From assembly GCA_937873545.1 (NCBI GenBank), contig CALMWI010000419.1, positions 1 through 9,023 on the forward strand: a stretch of DNA of 9,023 bases. The letters are read 5' to 3'. The first letter of the stretch is position 1, and each line of letters opens with the position of its first letter. Below, piece by piece: positions 6,142 through 9,023 of this stretch. This DNA comes from an uncultured bacterium (GTDB taxonomy: Bacteria; UBA4055). A program made the position numbers and the translations under genes. The notes under the pieces are model-generated. The model worked only from the letters and a program-made list of their open reading frames with translations. It did no database searches and had not been told where the DNA came from.

Positions 6142-6489
6142 ATGGAAAAAGTTAAAACGGGAACTAAGTTCGATACTGTCAGCGATAGAGACGACAGAAA
6201 AATAAGCCAGGAACAGTTCGAAGACAAATCGGTTAATATTTACGAAGCCGTAATGGTGCTCGGTCACAGAATGAGGCAGATCGAGAGAAAGAACGCCAAA
6301 GAATTTGAAAAACTGAGGAATTCGATCCTTGACGAAAGGACCGAAAAAGAATACAACAAGGAGTATGTTGCCGAGATCATAGATCAGGATCTGCCCGTGT
6401 TTCCAAAAGCCATCAGGGTCTGTATGAACGAAATGCTTAATGATGAACTCGATTATGAATACGAGGATATTACAAAACTTGAAGACTAA
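6142..6489 (+). CDS. rpoZ: RNA polymerase omega subunit (RpoZ-like)
   Basis: Omega helps fold and hold the beta-prime subunit of RNA polymerase. The 115-residue protein has the core omega motif as NIYEAVMVLGHRMRQIERK (residues 32-50), matching the family's N-x-Y-E-x-V-x-x-x-x-x-R-x-R-Q-I pattern. The C-terminal FPKAIRVCMNEMLNDELDYEYE resembles the K(P)xxxAMxEMLxGKLxY end of Bacteroidota-type omega. It is strongly charged and similarity is short, so the place between gmk and coaBC, a conserved location for rpoZ, is important support. AAAGGAAG precedes the ATG by a few bases. The last 11 nt overlap the coaBC reading frame. Confidence 0.85.
   Translation: MEKVKTGTKFDTVSDRDDRKISQEQFEDKSVNIYEAVMVLGHRMRQIERKNAKEFEKLRNSILDERTEKEYNKEYVAEIIDQDLPVFPKAIRVCMNEMLNDELDYEYEDITKLED
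6463..6466 (+). promoter_or_regulatory. Weak ribosome binding site for the coaBC TTG start
   Basis: GAGG inside rpoZ, 12 nt before the TTG at 6479. Spacing is long, but the ATG pair further upstream (6440) has no comparable motif. Motif numbering in the protein also favours the TTG. Confidence 0.4.
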
Positions 6490-7678
6490 AAATGTTCTGA
6501 TAGGTATTACGGGAGGGATAGCGGCTTATAAATCATGCCATCTGATTAGATTTTTCAAAAAATCCGGGTATGAAGTCAAAATCATTATAACTAAAAACGG
6601 TCTCCAGTTCATAACGGAAACGACGCTGAGGACATTATCTGGAAATGTCGTATATTCAGATACATTTTCAAATAACAACGAATGGTCAACCGAGCATATT
6701 TCAATTACCGACTGGGCAGATATTTTTATAATTGCGCCTGCGACAGCCAATATAATAGGAAAATATGCGAACGGTATAGCGGATGATGCGCTTTCAACTT
6801 CCCTTCTTGCCTACAATAAGCAGGTTATTATCGCGCCGGCCATGAACGATAAAATGTACAATAATCCTGCAGTGCAGAGAAATATTTCTTTACTCCAGGG
6901 ACAGGGCGTATTTTTTGTCGAACCGGGCTACGGCGATCTTGCGTGCGGCTATAAAGCTTCAGGAAGAATGGCTGAACCGGAAGAAATATTCAGAGAATCG
7001 CTTTATTTTCTAAATAAAACCAAAAAGCTTGAAGGCAGGAAAATACTTATATCTGCGGCACGGACGATGGAGTTTATTGATCCCGTCAGATATATTTCAA
7101 ATTGTTCGAGCGGTAAGACAGGTTTCAGACTTGCGGAAGCTTCCTCATATAAAGGTGCGGAATCTGTTCTAGTAACAGGTCCGACTGATGAGGTGTGCAA
7201 CAGTTTCGTTAAACGGATCGATGTCGTATCATCAGATGATATGTACAGAGAAATTATAAGGGAATCTAAAGATTCTGACTGCATAATCATGTCCGCTGCC
7301 GTAGCTGATTACACATTGAAAAAATCGGAAGGAAAGATCAAGAAGAGCGGGGATGAACTTAAACTCGACCTGATTAAAACAAAAGATATTTTAAAAGAAC
7401 TCGGTTCTTTAAAAAAGAAAGGTCAGATCCTTGTCGGATTCGCTCTTGAGACCGAAAAAGGAATCCCGAACGCGAAAAAGAAACTTGCCGAAAAGAATCT
7501 GGACATGATTATTTTGAATGAAACATCAAAAGATAACCCAGCATTCGGCACGGATTCAAACAGGATCACGATCATAACTAAAAACACGATTGAAAAACTG
7601 CCTTCGATGGATAAATCGGAGATAGCTGATATAATTCTTGAGAAAATAACGGCTTTATTCAACAGGGGGACGGAATGA
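6479..7678 (+). CDS. coaBC: Bifunctional phosphopantothenoylcysteine decarboxylase / synthetase
   Basis: Joins cysteine to 4-phosphopantothenate (CoaB, CTP-dependent) and decarboxylates the product to 4-phosphopantetheine (CoaC, FMN-dependent) in coenzyme A synthesis. The N-terminal CoaC flavoprotein domain (residues 1 to about 180) has GITGGIAAYK (9-18), catalytic His73, APATAN (86-91), Asn123 in APAMNDKMY and Cys156 in LACGYKASGRM. The C-terminal CoaB domain has ARTMEFIDPVRYISNCSSGKTG, SAAVADY and GFALETEKG, then NETSKDNPAFGTDSN. I prefer the TTG at 6479 (399 residues): His73/Asn123/Cys156 then lie two residues before E. coli 75/125/158, whereas the ATG at 6440 would add 13 residues and lie deep in rpoZ without a Shine-Dalgarno. 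AART for AGPT and NCSSGKTG for NxSSGKMG are unusual. It overlaps rpoZ by 11 nt and the next gene by 4. Confidence 0.96.
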   Translation: MKTKNVLIGITGGIAAYKSCHLIRFFKKSGYEVKIIITKNGLQFITETTLRTLSGNVVYSDTFSNNNEWSTEHISITDWADIFIIAPATANIIGKYANGIADDALSTSLLAYNKQVIIAPAMNDKMYNNPAVQRNISLLQGQGVFFVEPGYGDLACGYKASGRMAEPEEIFRESLYFLNKTKKLEGRKILISAARTMEFIDPVRYISNCSSGKTGFRLAEASSYKGAESVLVTGPTDEVCNSFVKRIDVVSSDDMYREIIRESKDSDCIIMSAAVADYTLKKSEGKIKKSGDELKLDLIKTKDILKELGSLKKKGQILVGFALETEKGIPNAKKKLAEKNLDMIILNETSKDNPAFGTDSNRITIITKNTIEKLPSMDKSEIADIILEKITALFNRGTE

Positions 7679-8553
7679 GAAATCTAGTTTTAGCGTTTCT
7701 TTTTGTTTTTGCGATCAGTTATGCAGGCAGCGATGCACCTGAATTGAAGGTTGAGGACATCAAAAAAGAAAATCAGGTACAAAAGACTGCGCCTGCTTCA
7801 ACAAAAAACACGCAGATCGAAAAAAAAGAGATCGTTCAGGTAAAAACAGATGTAAAGAAACCCTCAGAACCGAAAAAGCCTGCTACAGCTGCAAAACCTA
7901 ATAAAAAAGAGGTGGGCGAGATAGATTTCAGGCTTGGGTCGGTTAATTCAAAAAACAGCGCAAAAATGATTCCTCTTGACGAAGAAGATAAAATATTTGA
8001 GAAAGATACGCTTCAGACAGGCAAAGAATCGAGATGCGAGATAAAACTGATCGACGGCAGCATTTTAAGGCTTAGCGAGAATACAAGATACATAATTGAT
8101 CAATTCGAGCAGTCAGGCGAGAAAGTCAGCTTTCAGGGATATCTTGTCAGCGGTGAGTCATGGACCAATGTTAATAAGCTTGATTCAAAGAAAAAGGATT
8201 TCAAGGTGCGTTCACCTATCGCAGTAGCAGCTGTTATAGGAACCGCATATAAAATGACTTCTGACGGCAAACTTACAGAAATATCAGTGCTGGACGGGCA
8301 GGTTGAAGTCGATCTTGAGAAAGAAAAGAAAGCGGAACTTAAAATAGAACCGAAAAAAGACTCGGGCAGCATAGCTCCAAAACAATCGTCAGGACCTAAG
8401 CAGATACCGGGACCTTTTGAAGTTACTCTATCTGAATGGATTTCGATCGTGAAGGGTGAAAAAATAAGCATCAGGAGCGACGGTAAGTATAATAAATCCA
8501 AGACCGATGTGAATGTGCTCAATCAGGATTGGGATGCGTTCAAAAACAGATAA
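7675..8553 (+). CDS. Secreted FecR-domain protein
   Basis: A 292-residue protein with a Sec signal peptide (hydrophobic residues 4-16, likely cleavage after Ala17 in SYA-GSD). A low-complexity Lys/Pro/Glu-rich linker follows (about 24-79), then a FecR-like domain (about 80-215). The domain has DTLQTGKESRCEIKLIDGSILRLSENT (residues 112-138) and RSPIAVAAVIGTAYKM, then ISVLDGQVEV, closely following the FecR pattern. A second Lys/Pro/Ser-rich stretch precedes a C-terminal FEVTLSEWISIVKGEKISI segment. There is no transmembrane helix as in classical anti-sigma FecR regulators and no sigma factor or TonB receptor nearby, so this is more likely a periplasmic or surface protein with a FecR-fold domain; its function is unknown. 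ATG overlaps the coaBC stop (ATGA) with an AGGGGGACGG ribosome binding region, and a terminator follows directly. Confidence 0.82.
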   Translation: MRNLVLAFLFVFAISYAGSDAPELKVEDIKKENQVQKTAPASTKNTQIEKKEIVQVKTDVKKPSEPKKPATAAKPNKKEVGEIDFRLGSVNSKNSAKMIPLDEEDKIFEKDTLQTGKESRCEIKLIDGSILRLSENTRYIIDQFEQSGEKVSFQGYLVSGESWTNVNKLDSKKKDFKVRSPIAVAAVIGTAYKMTSDGKLTEISVLDGQVEVDLEKEKKAELKIEPKKDSGSIAPKQSSGPKQIPGPFEVTLSEWISIVKGEKISIRSDGKYNKSKTDVNVLNQDWDAFKNR

Positions 8554-8561
8554 AAAGATTT

Positions 8562-8589
8562 AGGGCAAGTTGAACTTGCCCTTTTTTTT
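8562..8589 (+). terminator. Intrinsic terminator of the kdsA-fecR operon
   Basis: A perfect stem AGGGCAAGT / ACTTGCCCT with a TGA loop (8562-8582) is followed by eight T's. It begins 8 nt after the FecR-domain gene's stop codon. It is the first strong terminator after kdsA and so marks the operon end. Confidence 0.92.
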
Positions 8590-8609
8590 AGATAATAACT
8601 GGAGTTGCG

Positions 8610-9023
8610 ATGAAAAAATTTTACGAACTTCTTACAGATAAACAACCCTGGAAGGGTTTATTTATGGGCAATCATGCAGTTGCGAGGGCGATGCTCGAAT
8701 CGGGAGTTAAAGTGATAACGAGCTACCCCGGTTCTCCTACTCCTGAGATAGCGGAGGCTCTTCTGTCGGTTCCGGAAGAAGTTAGAGAATTTCATTTCGA
8801 ATGGGCTACTAACGAAAAAGTAGCAACCGAAGTAGCCTTCGGCTCGAGCATCAACGGCAACATGTCCGTTGTTTTCTTCAAGTCTGTCGGACTCTATGTC
8901 GCCGCGGATTCGCTCGTTCAGCTCGGTCTGATGAACTTGACAGGCGGTTTAGTCGTGATCCTCGGTGATGACCCGGGCGCGAATTCAAGCCAGAAGGAGC
9001 AGGATAACCGTCATTTTGCAAGA
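8610..9023 (+). CDS. iorA: Indolepyruvate:ferredoxin oxidoreductase alpha subunit (partial, 5' end)
   Basis: The first 138 codons of an open frame that runs off the right edge. IorA with IorB oxidatively decarboxylates indolepyruvate and other aryl pyruvates from aromatic amino acids to aryl-acetyl-CoA, using thiamine diphosphate and ferredoxin; the enzyme is typical of anaerobes. The visible part is the N-terminal pyrimidine-binding domain: FMGNHAVARAMLESGV (18-33), YPGSPTPEI (39-47), FEWATNEKVATEVAFG (63-78; Glu69 or Glu74 in the cofactor-contact helix), KSVGLYVAADSL and GDDPGANSSQKEQD. The last closely matches the family's DDPGxxSSQNEQD. The TPP and ferredoxin-type domains lie outside. The ATG has GGAG 5 nt upstream. 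It starts 20 nt after the terminator T-run with no clear promoter between. A related 2-oxoacid oxidoreductase subunit is the alternative. Confidence 0.85.
   Translation, partial: MKKFYELLTDKQPWKGLFMGNHAVARAMLESGVKVITSYPGSPTPEIAEALLSVPEEVREFHFEWATNEKVATEVAFGSSINGNMSVVFFKSVGLYVAADSLVQLGLMNLTGGLVVILGDDPGANSSQKEQDNRHFAR

Noticed and set aside
6440..6478. ATG at 6440 as the coaBC start
   Set aside because: It would lie 50 nt inside rpoZ without a Shine-Dalgarno and add 13 residues not seen in the family; the TTG at 6479 gives active-site numbering almost equal to E. coli.
8133..8522. 129-codon minus-strand frame opposite the FecR-domain gene
   Set aside because: Ser/Thr/Pro-rich translation of the antisense of a supported gene; no start signals or motifs.
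8570..8596. Promoter TTGAAC-N15-GATAAT for iorA
   Set aside because: The spacer is short, the -35 lies in the terminator hairpin, and the predicted start would remove the ribosome binding site. It is kept only as a possibility in the findings.
1..9023. tRNA, rRNA, CRISPR, insertion sequence, phage or defence genes
   Set aside because: I looked on both strands and saw no cloverleaf, repeat-spacer array, transposase motif or inverted-repeat ends; nearly all sequence is explained by housekeeping and envelope genes.

Overview
The window is a compact, moderately AT-rich stretch of a Gram-negative bacterial chromosome. Kdo (inner-core LPS sugar) synthesis genes and an LptC-like protein show an LPS outer membrane. 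The partial indolepyruvate:ferredoxin oxidoreductase gene at the right edge suggests an anaerobe, because the enzyme class is oxygen-sensitive and ferredoxin-linked. The guanylate kinase signature (TTRPPRGVEKNGVEY, FDVDVQGG) and the lipoprotein-type LptC resemble proteins of the FCB (Bacteroidota/Chlorobiota/Cloacimonadota-like) assemblage. That placement is an inference from motif recall and was not tested with a tree.

Left part, minus strand (1-2640). Reading leftward there is a stand-alone Hpt phosphotransfer protein, glyceraldehyde-3-phosphate dehydrogenase (gap) with its own candidate promoter and a strong intrinsic terminator, and an EamA/DMT-family transporter starting about 20 nt past that terminator. 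The first 138 nt hold no gene but contain a good minus-strand promoter candidate pointing out of the window.

Centre and right, plus strand (2690-8590). A divergent intergenic region carries a promoter (TTGAAA-N17-TATATT) for a tightly packed operon of eight genes: kdsA, kdsC, lptC, yicC, gmk, rpoZ, coaBC and a secreted FecR-domain protein. Junctions are 4-17 nt gaps or 4-32 nt overlaps, and the only clear terminator follows the FecR gene. The operon joins LPS precursor synthesis and export (kdsA, kdsC, lptC) to the yicC-gmk-rpoZ-coaBC housekeeping cluster, which is widely conserved in bacteria. Three of its genes (lptC, yicC, coaBC) appear to start at TTG.

Right edge (8610 to end). The first 138 codons of an indolepyruvate:ferredoxin oxidoreductase alpha subunit (iorA-like) begin 20 nt after the operon terminator.

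Most of the window is ordinary housekeeping and envelope biosynthesis. I see no mobile element, CRISPR array, tRNA, rRNA or clearly novel system. The points worth a second look are two genes placed directly behind strong terminators, the metal-type KdsA, several altered signature residues in KdsC and CoaBC, the orphan Hpt protein with a possible near-leaderless start, and the FecR protein translationally coupled to coaBC.
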